Positions 1 to 10,400 of a DNA stretch of 64,000 nt are shown here, piece after piece (within the stretch, counting starts at the first letter, position 1; each line of letters begins with the position of its first letter). The notes beneath the pieces were generated by a model that saw only the letters and a program-made list of their open reading frames with translations, was not told the origin of the DNA and did not search any database. The DNA comes from Acheta domesticus (lineage: Eukaryota > Arthropoda > Insecta > Orthoptera > Gryllidae). The position numbers and the translations under genes were made by a program. The stretch lies in the NCBI GenBank assembly GCA_031308135.1, contig JAHLJT010008756.1:103691271-103755270 (forward strand), written 5' to 3'.

Positions 1-240
1 AGCAAAAGTTGCGACACACTGTAATGTTCAGAGATCTACGATCTATACCGATTCATAATTTTAATGATGTGGCTACCAATGTTAGCTGGGATGATATTTT
101 TGACGGTCATAGATGAGAAGGTATCTATCCTAGCTTCTCTTATTGTACAACTTATTGATATTTTTGTCCCTGTTAAAACAGTTTCTTTTAGACGTTCTAT
201 GGCGCCATGGGTATACGGGATTTCAGCTTGCTTTGGTCCC
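1..240 (+). pseudogene. LINE fragment (region between endonuclease and reverse transcriptase)
   Basis: A short decayed stretch reads like the linker before the reverse transcriptase of a Jockey/CR1-type LINE. The third frame gives RDLRSIPIHNF, then VSWDDIF, a stop, and later DIFVPVKTVSF followed by APW, which resembles the 'hAPLKT..APW' pattern usual just before the RT domain. The frame is broken by stops, and the fragment starts at or before the window edge. I judge this from pattern only; it could be chance similarity. Confidence 0.35.
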
Positions 241-1440
241 TAGAATTTTCAATATGGTGGCCATTCGGCCCTGCCAACTTCGAAAATATACATGAAGCTA
301 GACTTTGGCGCTACATTCAAACATACGCAATTCGAGATGTGACATCAGGAACTTCTCTCATTATAATGTTCATTTTAATCAACTGAATATTTTGAAACAT
401 TGAAATAATTATCATTTGTACCAATTATTTTGATAATTTTCTTCTGATACTCATAATGTGGAAATATAAGAAGTTGAATATTTTACTTCACTTTAAAATG
501 CAAATATAATTAGAAAGCTTTAGAGGAATAGATTAATAAATTACATTCTTACAAAAATGGTTAATGATTGATAAGAATATAGAATTAATGGAAGGAAATT
601 TTAAACAATTGAAATCAGAGGATTTCTTAAATTTAATTTGTCTCCATTTCATAATTACAATAATGTATTTCATCTCAACATTCAACAGTGAAAACTAAGG
701 AAGAAGAGTTAAAACACTATTTATTTTTTTACCAAGTAAATTTATTTCACAATAATTACAAAGAAGTGTTTTTACAGTTAAGTTTTTTTGTGAAATCTTC
801 ATCTACACTGTCCCTGATCAGATGTACAATAAATTTGTTTTCACAATCTACCCCACCCTTCTCTCTATACTCAACCATAATTTTCTCAGAATACTCCACT
901 GCATTGTTCTAGTTTGTAGTTGACGTCTTAAAAAATTAAATAATGTTTTCATAACACTTTATTAAATTTAAGATATTGAACCTCACTTTCCTTGTGTTAA
1001 ATGTGTCAATGAATTTAGATAATTAAGATACCTGTTTTAAAGCCTGCTTCCAAAAATGTCTGGCCTTTTCCATTCTGTAGCAAGATCTTCTAAGGACATT
1101 CTTACTGAAGAATCCCTTTGACTGAGATCGCACTTTTTCAATTGAATTGAACATGCTGTAACAGGGAGTAAGCCTTGAAACAGTATGCCCTTCAGTTCCC
1201 AGCAATTTATCTACTACACACCTGTGGGTAATTACTTCTAACACTTAAAACAAATTAATTTACATGATAACTGCTTAAATCATTTTAATAGAATATATGA
1301 AGGTGAATATGAAAAGATGAAAATTAAAATGCAAGAATAATATACTGTATTTACCATGTATCCTGACAATAAATATTTTTAAAATATTCACACTGCAGTA
1401 TTGGTCTTATTTTACTTATGATACCTACATTACAGATCTG
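241..1440. other. Intergenic, AT-rich, no gene seen
   Basis: No reading frame here has protein character on either strand, and I see no paired splice signals joining conserved blocks. It is ordinary AT-rich DNA between two LINE fragments. Confidence 0.5.
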
Positions 1441-1444
1441 CTCT

Positions 1445-2571
1445 TGGACTTTCTGGCCAGGCTTCATAAATCTTTGTTCTCCACTGGCGGACTACTTGGC
1501 GCATGTATTTGGAACGTTGAGGGCGATACAGATCTGCCAGTGGAGGTAGCTACACACCCTGTCATGTCTTTTAAGGTATTCGGTCTTTGCTAGGATTGGA
1601 CAAGCTGAGACAATATGATCAATGGTTTCTACTTGGTCCTGGCAAATGCGGCATTTATCATCTTGGGAAATTTTAAGAACCGCTTTATCATAATGTCGTG
1701 TTCTCAAGGCCTGATCTTGGGCAGCTATTACAAGTGCTTCCGATTCTGGCTTCATTCTTCCCCTTTTAAGCCACATAAATGATTGATCTTTATTGATCTG
1801 CACCTTGTCCATTCTTTTTAGGTATTGTCCGTGGAGTGGTTTGTTTCTCCACGATTTCTTTAACATTTTTTGTGTCTCACACTTCATGTTTAGCAGCATC
1901 AGAAGTTCAGTGTCTGTGTTGTTCGACGTGTCTTGCCTAGTTTTCTTCGCAATGCTTCTTGCTACACTAACAATGCCTCTGTTTCCCATTCTTCGGTCTG
2001 ATTTCATGACCTGCCTCATTAGAGGGTCATCTTGATGGCTGACTACATACTTCCCCAACCCGACTATTGCGTTGTGCCACGAGACCTCAATTTGTCTGAG
2101 GCCTCTTCCTCCTGCCTTACGTGACACATAAAGTCTATGTATATCAGCTCGAGGGTGGGAAACATGATGCATTGTTAGCAGTTTTCTGGTTTTTCGATCC
2201 ATGGTGCGAATTTCTTGCTCAGTCCAGTCCACTAGCCCAAAACTGTATTCGGCTACAGGTACCGCCAAACTACCTATTGCAGATATTTTATTCCTGGAAT
2301 TCAGAGCGGATTAAAGGACCAGTCTCACTCTCCTATAATACTCCCTACGAATTCTCTCTTTCATTCTGTCGTTCGAGATGGTTTCACATTCTTCAATGCC
2401 CAGATATTTGTAAGTTGTACCTGACTCAAGATCTTGAATCACAGTGTGCGTATCAATTTCAATGTTCTCAGACGTTGTGAGTTTCCCTCTTTTTAAATTA
2501 ATTTTTGCACACTTGTCAAGACCAAACTTCATGCAGATGTCATTGCTAAAGTCATTGATGACAGACAGCAT
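1445..2571 (-). pseudogene. LINE reverse transcriptase C-terminal fragment, copy 1 (R2/R4-like)
   Basis: On the minus strand this encodes the end of a reverse transcriptase. It starts with the thumb region (FGLDKCAKINLKRGKL, then YKYLGIEE) and goes on to a C-terminal region with a CCHC knuckle (CRICQDQVETIDHIVSACP). This order is typical of LINEs that carry a restriction-like endonuclease after the knuckle. The endonuclease is missing: the copy loses similarity near 1445, and the 5' RT palm is also absent. An in-frame TAA near 2309-2311 splits the frame, leaving open stretches at 2571-2311 and 2268-1492. A second copy of the same family lies at 34386-35103 on the other strand. This is a dead, doubly truncated element. 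Confidence 0.8.
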
Positions 2572-2597
2572 TTGGGAGAGAATCGCTTCATTCTTAG

Positions 2598-2621
2598 TTA
2601 TTATTATTATTATTATTATTA
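2598..2621. repeat. (TTA)n microsatellite
   Basis: About eight TTA units directly abut the 5' (coding-sense) break of LINE copy 1. Confidence 0.9.
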
Positions 2622-2903
2622 AATTTCGGAAAGTTTTCTTTTGTAGACTTGTACAATCAATTAAATAATTAACAAAATTGAAAAAAACAATGTATATAAT
2701 TGTAGCACAATTGACTTAAAGCATTTTAATATAAACGAATACTTTTCGTGTTTACATTAGCGCCCAAATTTGCTCCCCCCCCCCGCCCCAAAAAATAACC
2801 GAAATCTCGCCTCTGGGCAGACGTAATTTCTGATGGTCTAATGAAATAATAAAAACATTGGTCTGTAAATGGTCCAAAATCATAAGACAGGCAAAGATGG
2901 AGG

Positions 2904-3850
2904 CAGGGCCGGATTTCTAAATAGGCTGAGTAGGCTGCAGCCTAGGGCGGCAAAATTTTAAGGGCGGCACTTTGGCAAATTATTCAAAAGTTAAAAATAA
3001 ATAATTCAGACCTTAAAAATATTTTCCGTACGAATTTAAAAACAAATAGCACATTAAAGTAAATTTTATTCTTTCTACATACGTTCTAAAACTATAACAA
3101 TCCAAATTCACACCACGTAATCATATAACTTTCTTGTAGTGTAATCTAATTTGGTTTGACAACACTGCATGGCAGACGGCGCAAGCGCAAGCATTAAGTC
3201 TGTCAACACTAGTTTCGGCACTGCCATTATCGAGAATGAACGATATGGAAACTTGGCTTATTATCAGGACGCGCCGACCGCGTCAAAAGAATGCTGGAGG
3301 CGTCAACGGACCTCTTGCCATCGTTTATGGCTCAAACTCGAGACGGTCAGGCAGCACCCTCAAATGACGCAAATTGCTTTTGTGAATTGCCAAATTTTTA
3401 CTTTTACCAATGCGTAAGCAACCTAGCATTGCTTGTAGTTTTTGTGGATACCTTTTGACATAAATGCAAAAATAATCAAAAGGTAACAATACTGACGAAT
3501 ATTTATTTTGCCTATTACAAAGTTAGCAAAGCCATCCAGAGAGGAACTGTGGATGTTTTGTTGTCAGAGATTTGGTTGGTGCTCTTCAAGAATATTTCAC
3601 GGAACAGAGAAATCATTTTGATTACTTTGAGGAATTGGCCATGGATATAATCAAAACTACATCTTAGGAAAAAGACAATAAAAGACCGTCAAAAAGAAAA
3701 GTTGATCAGACGAAGACCGAAGTGAAGTACTCTTTCCTGGCAGGGATGACCTTGAAATAAACTCGTTTTTACCAGTTATAGCCTCTTTTTGTGAATTCAA
3801 AAGAAAAGAAAAGAAAAGAAAAGGAAAATGACCTGTCACGTGCTTCAAGA
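2904..3850 (+). mobile_element. Possible hAT-like element remnant
   Basis: The left end starts CAGGGCCGGATTT followed by GCAGCCTAGGGCGGC, a terminal-repeat pattern I associate with hAT-type elements. Downstream (about 3540-3800) a broken + strand frame reads like decayed transposase (LQEYFTEQRNHFDYFEELA, later FLPVIASFCE). No matching right end was found. A pentanucleotide AAAAG run lies at about 3797-3823. A poly-C run (2775-2785) sits just upstream. Weak call. Confidence 0.3.
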
Positions 3851-4649
3851 CCGATTCTACTTCTTAACTCAGTTGTGAGATAAGCCAGAAAGAGGAAAAA
3901 GGCACCCACTTTCAATAGCATTGTGCTGTGGGGGATTGATCACCCATCTAATAAATCGTTTGGAAGGAATTTCGAAATTTTTGAGGTATTCCTTACAAGA
4001 TGTTTAGCCCAATTTGGACATTACTTTAGGGCAGGGCCGTCAGATGAACGAGCACGCGAATGGCCTTCGCAAAGGTTTGGGGCACGCGGCGACATCAGTT
4101 TAGCGAAGTCACTCGTGTCACAGGCGGGAAGCAGGGGTGAGAAAACTTCCTATGAATGCGGCGAGTTGGATCAATCACACGGGTTGGTATATCATATAGA
4201 GATATTTAATACATTTTATTAACTTTTAATGGAAATTCACATGTAAACAGAAACTGCAGCTATATCATTACACCATTGATCATTACACCAAGTAAACATT
4301 AACCCACGTTTCTACTTTTGCTAGAGAATGCAATTTATGAGAACTATTAACACTAATTACAAATAACTCAAATTAATATATTTAAGAAAATAAATATAAA
4401 CCAAAATATGTGGCCGTCCAAGATACGTATTATATATCATAATTTCAGAAAAACACTGACACGATTATTGAAAATAAACATTTAAAGAAATACATGTGAA
4501 TAGCACTGGAGTAGCGTGACTCGCATGTTTGGGGATACTCAAGCATAACACACGAAATGTCACTATCAACTACTTCATCTAACAGGCGAACGCAACACAA
4601 GGCAGACACACTGGAACTACTTCCACGATCTCGATTGCTTACGACGATG
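3851..4649. other. Intergenic, no gene seen
   Basis: A CpG-richer patch lies at about 4030-4160 (GAACGAGCACGCGAATGG, GGGGCACGCGGCGACATC). The open frames here do not look like known proteins. The CpG density contrasts with the AT-rich surroundings and may reflect a recent repeat or an unmethylated element. Confidence 0.4.
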
Positions 4650-4651
4650 TA

Positions 4652-4904
4652 CACTGCGATTTTTCTAAGAGCGATCCTCAAGGCCACTCAAATCCCATCT
4701 TCGCGATGGAATATGTCACGGCATTTCGCGTCTTTCTCAGTCGTTCCGCTAGATTTCGCACGATCGCGACCGTATGAAGCAGTGCTTGCGATCATGCGAC
4801 TTCTACCGGCAAGAGCGAGAAAAGACGCGAAATGCCGTGACATATTCCATCGCGAAGATGGGATTTGAGTGGCCTTGAGGGTCGCTCTTAGAAAAATCGC
4901 AGTA
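4652..4904. mobile_element. Foldback MITE, 253 bp, near-perfect hairpin
   Basis: The two ends are inverted copies of each other over about 90 bp with only a few differences: left CACTGCGATTTTTCTAAGAG, right ends in its complement (CTTAGAAAAATCGCAGTA). TA lies on each side (4650-4651 and 4905-4906), as expected for a Tc1/mariner-type target duplication. The arms are CpG-rich (CGCGATGG, CGGCATTTCGCG). It has no coding capacity, so it would need a transposase supplied elsewhere. Related, older copies occur at 10501-10666 and 25888-25977. Confidence 0.85.
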
Positions 4905-5154
4905 TAGGCGCTTCCCACAAAATCCTCACAGCAGTCAGGACTGCCGATGTCTTGAAAGCAAATTATACAATGGCTCAGCTTTAATTCTTATACGCGAGTG
5001 GCAATGAGACCACTTGTTAATTTATACATTGCAGACTAAAATAATATGTAATCTATTTAAGGGATAATTCAATTTCTTTGATATTAATTAAGAGTAGTAG
5101 ACAGGCACTATTTGTACAGTTTGTGCCCATGTCCAAGCGGGGACTCCCGAGTGA

Positions 5155-5176
5155 CAGAGAGAGAGAGAGAGAGAGA
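5155..5176. repeat. (GA)n microsatellite
   Basis: A run of about eleven GA units inside a GC-richer patch. Confidence 0.9.
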
Positions 5177-5179
5177 ATT

Positions 5180-5420
5180 TACTGACCGCCTGAAGAGTGC
5201 TGCGCTCTCGTGCACAAACGAGCTTCTTTCCGCAGTGAATACTAGCGTAAAGCAGTCGGGTTTCTATGGGCGAGGGGTAAAGAGGGGAGAGGAGAACCTC
5301 GCCATCTGCGCATGCGTCATTGCTCGTCGCAATCTCTCGGCAGACGCTAGCACGAAGTCTTGTAGACTTCATGGACGCTAGAAGCTTTTGAGCTTCCAAG
5401 CAATCACAGGCCAGCTTCAA
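5180..5420. promoter_or_regulatory. CpG-rich patch with an NRF-1-like motif
   Basis: This stretch is markedly richer in G, C and CpG than its neighbours. It contains TGCGCATGCGTC at 5307-5318, close to the NRF-1 consensus. It lies about 2 kb upstream of the first RBM25 coding exon, so a distal promoter or noncoding first exon is possible. A CpG-rich transposon is just as likely, because short palindromes such as AAGTCTTGTAGACTTCATGG occur here and again near 6617-6652. Confidence 0.25.
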
Positions 5421-5638
5421 CAACCCGCCGAATTCAATCATAGGAAATCAATTTAAAATTAATACAAAACGTGTTTCGCTCAACGGACCACTTGTAAGAT
5501 TCAAAATGCAGTATTTAGGGTTCTTTATTAATATTATATACGGGGATGCTCAGCATCTCAGCGTCTCCTGACGCTACGCCACTGGTATAGTATCTTTCGC
5601 GTGAAAATGCACTTCAAAATAAACAGAGTAATGATGAA

Positions 5639-6033
5639 TAGAGACCGGAAAAATATGAAGTATGAAACGTCAAAACACGTTCATAAATATGTAATGAAAA
5701 CAGCGAGAATATGTAATAAGTATGTAAAATCGGATATATTTTGTAACATTAAAAATACACTAATTTTAAAACATTCACCTAATACAAAATTGCATGTATC
5801 AAAAATTTCGTAAAAATCTTTAAAAAATTGTAAGCACATCCGATCGTGTCTTAACAAAACATTTTGTAGTCTCCATGGAAGGAGACATTACTTTTAACAT
5901 TACTCTTTTTTGTTATTAAAAACTTTCTGCATATTAAACAAAGTTCATCACCTCCGCTATCACTGCACAAGAAAACAAGAGCCCACTCGAACTGAAACTT
6001 GTAATACGTCTTCTTGCGTCCCGCCATGACCAT
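5639..6033 (-). pseudogene. hAT-like remnant with transposase zinc-finger fragment
   Basis: The left edge (TAGAGACCGGAAAAATATG) and about 150 bp after it match the inverted right end of the hAT MITE at 16167-16862, so this is the same family. On the minus strand, 6028 down to 5851 encodes a 60-residue frame starting MVMAGRKKTYYKF and containing CLICRKFLITKK, which looks like the N-terminal BED-type finger of a hAT-derived transposase. The rest of the transposase is missing. No right terminal repeat or 8-bp duplication was found. Confidence 0.45.
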
Positions 6034-6779
6034 CTACTGTGCATCCCTGAGAAATCGGAGTGCGGACTTATTATAATTAACTACTTATTAAGAAAAAGTA
6101 CATCGTTTAGATATTAATCTTTGTATTAGAGTAGTCTGTATATTTTTCAATAAATCAATAATGATGATATATTATGATATAAATCAGTAATTCATAACTA
6201 TTTTTTAAAATTACATTTCAAAATGTAGGACAACTCATTTCAAATTGAACCCAGATCTTCAATTACGCAAAACATAGTCCTTAACATTAAAGTATAAAAA
6301 AATGATTTCAAACGTGATCTCTGATCTCCAAGAACAAATTAAGTAATTCAGTTCGAAACCCATTTTATTTTTTAACGAATCTTGAAAGATATTTGCAAAA
6401 AGCAAGTAGAAGAACTAATATTACGTAATTTATTGTGTAAATGATTAAAATTGTAATTTTATCTAAACGAAATGAAAGCTATTGTGCATTAATGTTTAAA
6501 AACGACGAAAACAAGAATAAATTCTTCCGTTTGTTGTATAAAACAAATGTATTATGCAACTATGAACAATAAAGAGGACGGCAATACAGGCGACATACTC
6601 TTAAACCATAAGACCACGAAGTCTACAAGCAAATCTACAAGTAGACTTCATGCATAAGACATAACAAAGCCAGAGGTAGTGTTTAACTCAAGGATATACT
6701 AAGATTTAATGCAACATCCTTGCCCGAATGAAGCCAACTACCAACCTTGATAACAATTGTGTAAGTTGGCAGAACTGTT
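6034..6779. other. Intergenic, no gene seen
   Basis: AT-rich sequence without protein-like frames. A small palindrome of AAGTCTAC/GTAGACTT type lies near 6617-6652. Confidence 0.4.
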
Positions 6780-7321
6780 GGTAATTGAGGCAGCAAATTT
6801 CTTGAGTTCTCGCTAGGTTTCGCTTCAGTTTGGCCCGCCGATTGCCAGCCATTTTGGTAGTTCTATGTGGCGTTAATAGAATTGATGCTGAAAGAATTAT
6901 TGATGTGTGTATACTTTGTGTAAAAAATCGTTGTGTGTATTGCGGGAAGTTCAAGTATTGGATCATTTGGTGGTAGGTTGTCTCAATTTGATGGAAACAT
7001 GATTTATGTTCATTAATCGATTGTTCTGATGAGCCTGTGAGCATTCATACCTATTGTAGGCGTACTTCACCGTATACCTGAGGTTAGGGAGTTGATGTTT
7101 TTGGATATAAAAGTTTCATTTTTACAATTGATGACAGTGTTCAAATATAAACGTGTAATTGTAGCTTCTCAATGAAACACCTTTGTGAGGAAGGTGCTCA
7201 TGAACATCATAAAATTAAAAGTGATATGGCAGAGGAAGTTCGTTTCAATGGCTAATGAATATTCTAGTGTATTCTTGTTTTAATAGGTGGGTTGTGTTCT
7301 GGATCTGAAAGTCCACTGCCT
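6780..7321 (+). promoter_or_regulatory. RBM25: Likely promoter / 5'UTR region of RBM25
   Basis: The stretch before the first coding exon has a local GC and CpG rise at about 6805-6860 (CTCGCTAGGTTTCGC, GGCCCGCCGATTG). A splice acceptor (TTTTAATAG) ends at 7286, so the exon that carries the start codon begins at 7287 with about 35 nt of 5'UTR, and at least one noncoding exon should lie upstream. I could not place that exon or the start site with confidence. A minus-strand frame starting MAGNRRAKLKRN overlaps the GC rise but is not recognised. Confidence 0.35.
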
Positions 7322-7409
7322 ATGGTGATGTCTTACCCAGGGCGACCCCCAATGGTTCCTGGGTTACCACCCATGCCACCTGCCATGGTGCCTTACATGT
7401 CTATAGGAG
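7322..7409 (+). CDS. RBM25: RBM25 coding exon 1
   Basis: Encodes the start and a Pro/Met-rich stretch (MVMSYPGRPPMVPGLPPMPP). Donor G|GTAATG; phase 1. Confidence 0.85.
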
Positions 7410-10400
7410 GTAATGTCTAGAGGAGGTTTTGTATTGTAAAGATAAATATAGATGTTTAATTAACAGTGCATTTAATATTTATGTTGCTTTTGATTTGGCT
7501 CTTTGAAACATATGTTTAGGTCACATGAAATTACAAGTTTTAATTTTTTAAATAAACTATGTAAAAAAACTATGTTACAGGACCTCCTCCACTAATGCCT
7601 ACTGTTATGCCAATGCCTCCCCATGTAAGTATAAATGTCATGCGATGTTGATGAATGTTTTATGTATAATTAGCCTACAATCTGTTTATTCTCAAACATA
7701 ATGTACAGTGAGTGATATAAATAAATAAACTTTTTTATTGTCAGATGTTGGCTGGTCCAATGCCTCCTATGCCTGGACCTCCCATGCGTCCTTATCGGCC
7801 ACATCCACACATGGCACATCATCAAGCTCCTCCAACTAGTACTGCAAATACTACAAACAACGCTGCTAGACCCAATTCTTTTAGTAAAAGGCAACAAGTT
7901 GAACCATCTGGACCACCTGTAACTGTATTTGTGGGAAACATAACTGAAAGAGCCCCAGATGCAATGATTAGACACATTCTTGCTGCATGTGGACATGTTG
8001 TATCATGGAAAAGAGTTCAAGGTGTGGTTCTTGTTTTGATACACTATTTAAATATTTTATGGTTTGTAGATGCAATTTTACTCAATGGCAATGTTTTTCC
8101 AGCTTTTGGTTTTTGTGAATTTGGAAACCCAGAGTCGGGTCTACGTGCAATTAGGTTGTTGCATGATATGGAGATTGGAAACAAGAAACTGGTTGTAAAA
8201 GTGGATGCCAAAACAAAAACTGTATTAGATGAATATAAAGGTAGGCATACACAATGTATATTTTATTATACTTGGTAACTTGTTTGGGAATGGGGAAAAT
8301 GCAAATACAACATCGTACAAATATTTAATTCATTTTATATACATTTTTTTAGATGATAATCTTAAGAGAGTTGAGTGAAAGAGATCACTACAGATTAAGT
8401 AAGGAAGGCAGTTTGCACCATGTTGGTGAAGGGGAAACTGAGGTTGGGTCGTAAGGAAGATTTGGGGGGCAACCTTCAATGGTTAGGGAGTGTTGTATCT
8501 GTTGAATCCTGTGTGTGTTTATTGTGTGGTGTTACAGAAATTTTAAATGTGTTAAGTGAAATGCGACGAAACAGTAAGATGTATAAAATTGGAGTTAGTA
8601 GAAGTGGCATAGTGCTTTTTGTTTTCCTGAAACTAATAAAATATATAAACAAATTTCCTATCCAGCAGTTTTATGAGGTGAATTTTCCTGAAAGTAATTT
8701 TGCATAAAATGAGTTGGTAATTGTGTGTTGCAGTCTCAAGGACTTTTCCATTCATTGTGAGAGATGAAGGGTTGAGCGTCGTTCTTAATTTGAAAATTGG
8801 AAGCGAAGTTTTACATACCCCTAAAAATAGTTTAGCATTAAAATGCAAGGGAAACTGTCTAAAAAGAGTGATTATGTATGCATGCTATGTAGATATTCGG
8901 CTTGTGCATTAGAGCAAGCTAGTTTATTGGGGGTGTCACAAATCTCATCTGCCTCCTTCATACCCCTTCCTCCTCTTCCCCCATTGATTCCACTTAAAGG
9001 GTACTAAGTTGACCCTTAGGAATTAAATCTATTTGCACATCATATGTTTGCTAAAATATCTTTGAACAAACTACTTTAAATATTGGTTACTTGCACATTC
9101 TGACGAATAGACAATTGAATAAACTGGAGTACTGAAAAGTAAAGTAAAGAAAAGTTTGATGAGGATTGTTTGGTGATTGAAATAAATAGGTTTTGTTTCT
9201 TTAAAGGAGTATGTTTTTGCTGAAAGTATTATGAGATATTGTCATTTAATGGTTTTGTACCTGGTTTAGCTGACCGAAGAAGAAAACTTAGAGGACGTTC
9301 ACCGTTACAAGATGAAGTTGTTGATGAAGATGATTATATGGATGAGACAATGAAACAAGCTGACAAGGCAACAATGGATCGCATTATCTCAACAATGGAA
9401 GATTATGAGACTGACATGAACAATTACGCTGCTCAAGTAGCAAAAGCAGAAAGAGCAAAAACATGTAAGTTGACATTGTTAATAATGTAATTGTTTCTTC
9501 CTCCATGCTTAGCGATTATTTTCAATATCATTAATGCAGATTAAAGTACAATTATAATATATAATGTGCATAACTGTTTCAGCTGCAGAAAATAAAGAGC
9601 GTAAAATGTCACGAACACAAGAAAAGTTGATGAAGATGAGTCAGGATGGTGGACATCAAGATGCACCTTTGGTAATATATTGTCATGTTTATTAACACTA
9701 AAATGACGGGAGCAGTTTTATTTTGTGCCTTTTATTTATTGCTTAATTTTTATGATTTTCATGACTTTTAATATTTGAGGATGTTCTATAAAATTCCAAA
9801 ATTAATTCTTTTAGGCATCTTAGTTTTTGAGATAATGGCTATTTCTTTGTGGTTTTCCTCAAATGACAGGTAGCAGTCAAAATAACTGCTTCTTTAAACG
9901 CAATTGGGACAGTGACTAATGGCACAAGCTCTCACTTTAAATGTGATTGGGACAACAACTAATGGCACACTCAAATATTAATATAGATGCTGGACTGTCC
10001 AAGTATTTTATAACATCATTAGTTTAGCTGGAATCAATTCATGGATTCTGTATGAAATGGTCTCTGGAAACAATCCGTTCCAGCAGTCGTATTTAATGAA
10101 ACTGACTGAAGAACTTTGCACGCCACTGGTATAGACTTGAAACATTCCAAGAGGGCATCACTTATCCCAGAGTACTTCAGTACAAAGAAATATTCAAGGG
10201 ATGAAAAGCATTGACAGTCAAATAGGATGTTGTAAGAACAACTAAAATTACACTTGTTCTGTGTGCAGAAAAATAGTTGGCAATAGGAAAATGTGGTTAC
10301 ATGAAAAAAAAAAGTTTGATTTGAAGCTAAAACAATTACAAATATACATGATTTTCTTCAAAAAATGTTTCTCAATACCTTAGAATGTATTGTAAGATCT

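Noticed and set aside
6706..7044. Minus-strand frame beginning near the RBM25 promoter, containing MAGNRRAKLKRNLARTQ
   Set aside because: It could suggest a divergent gene, but I recognise no family, splice structure or conserved neighbour, and the frame ends soon. Kept as part of the promoter region.
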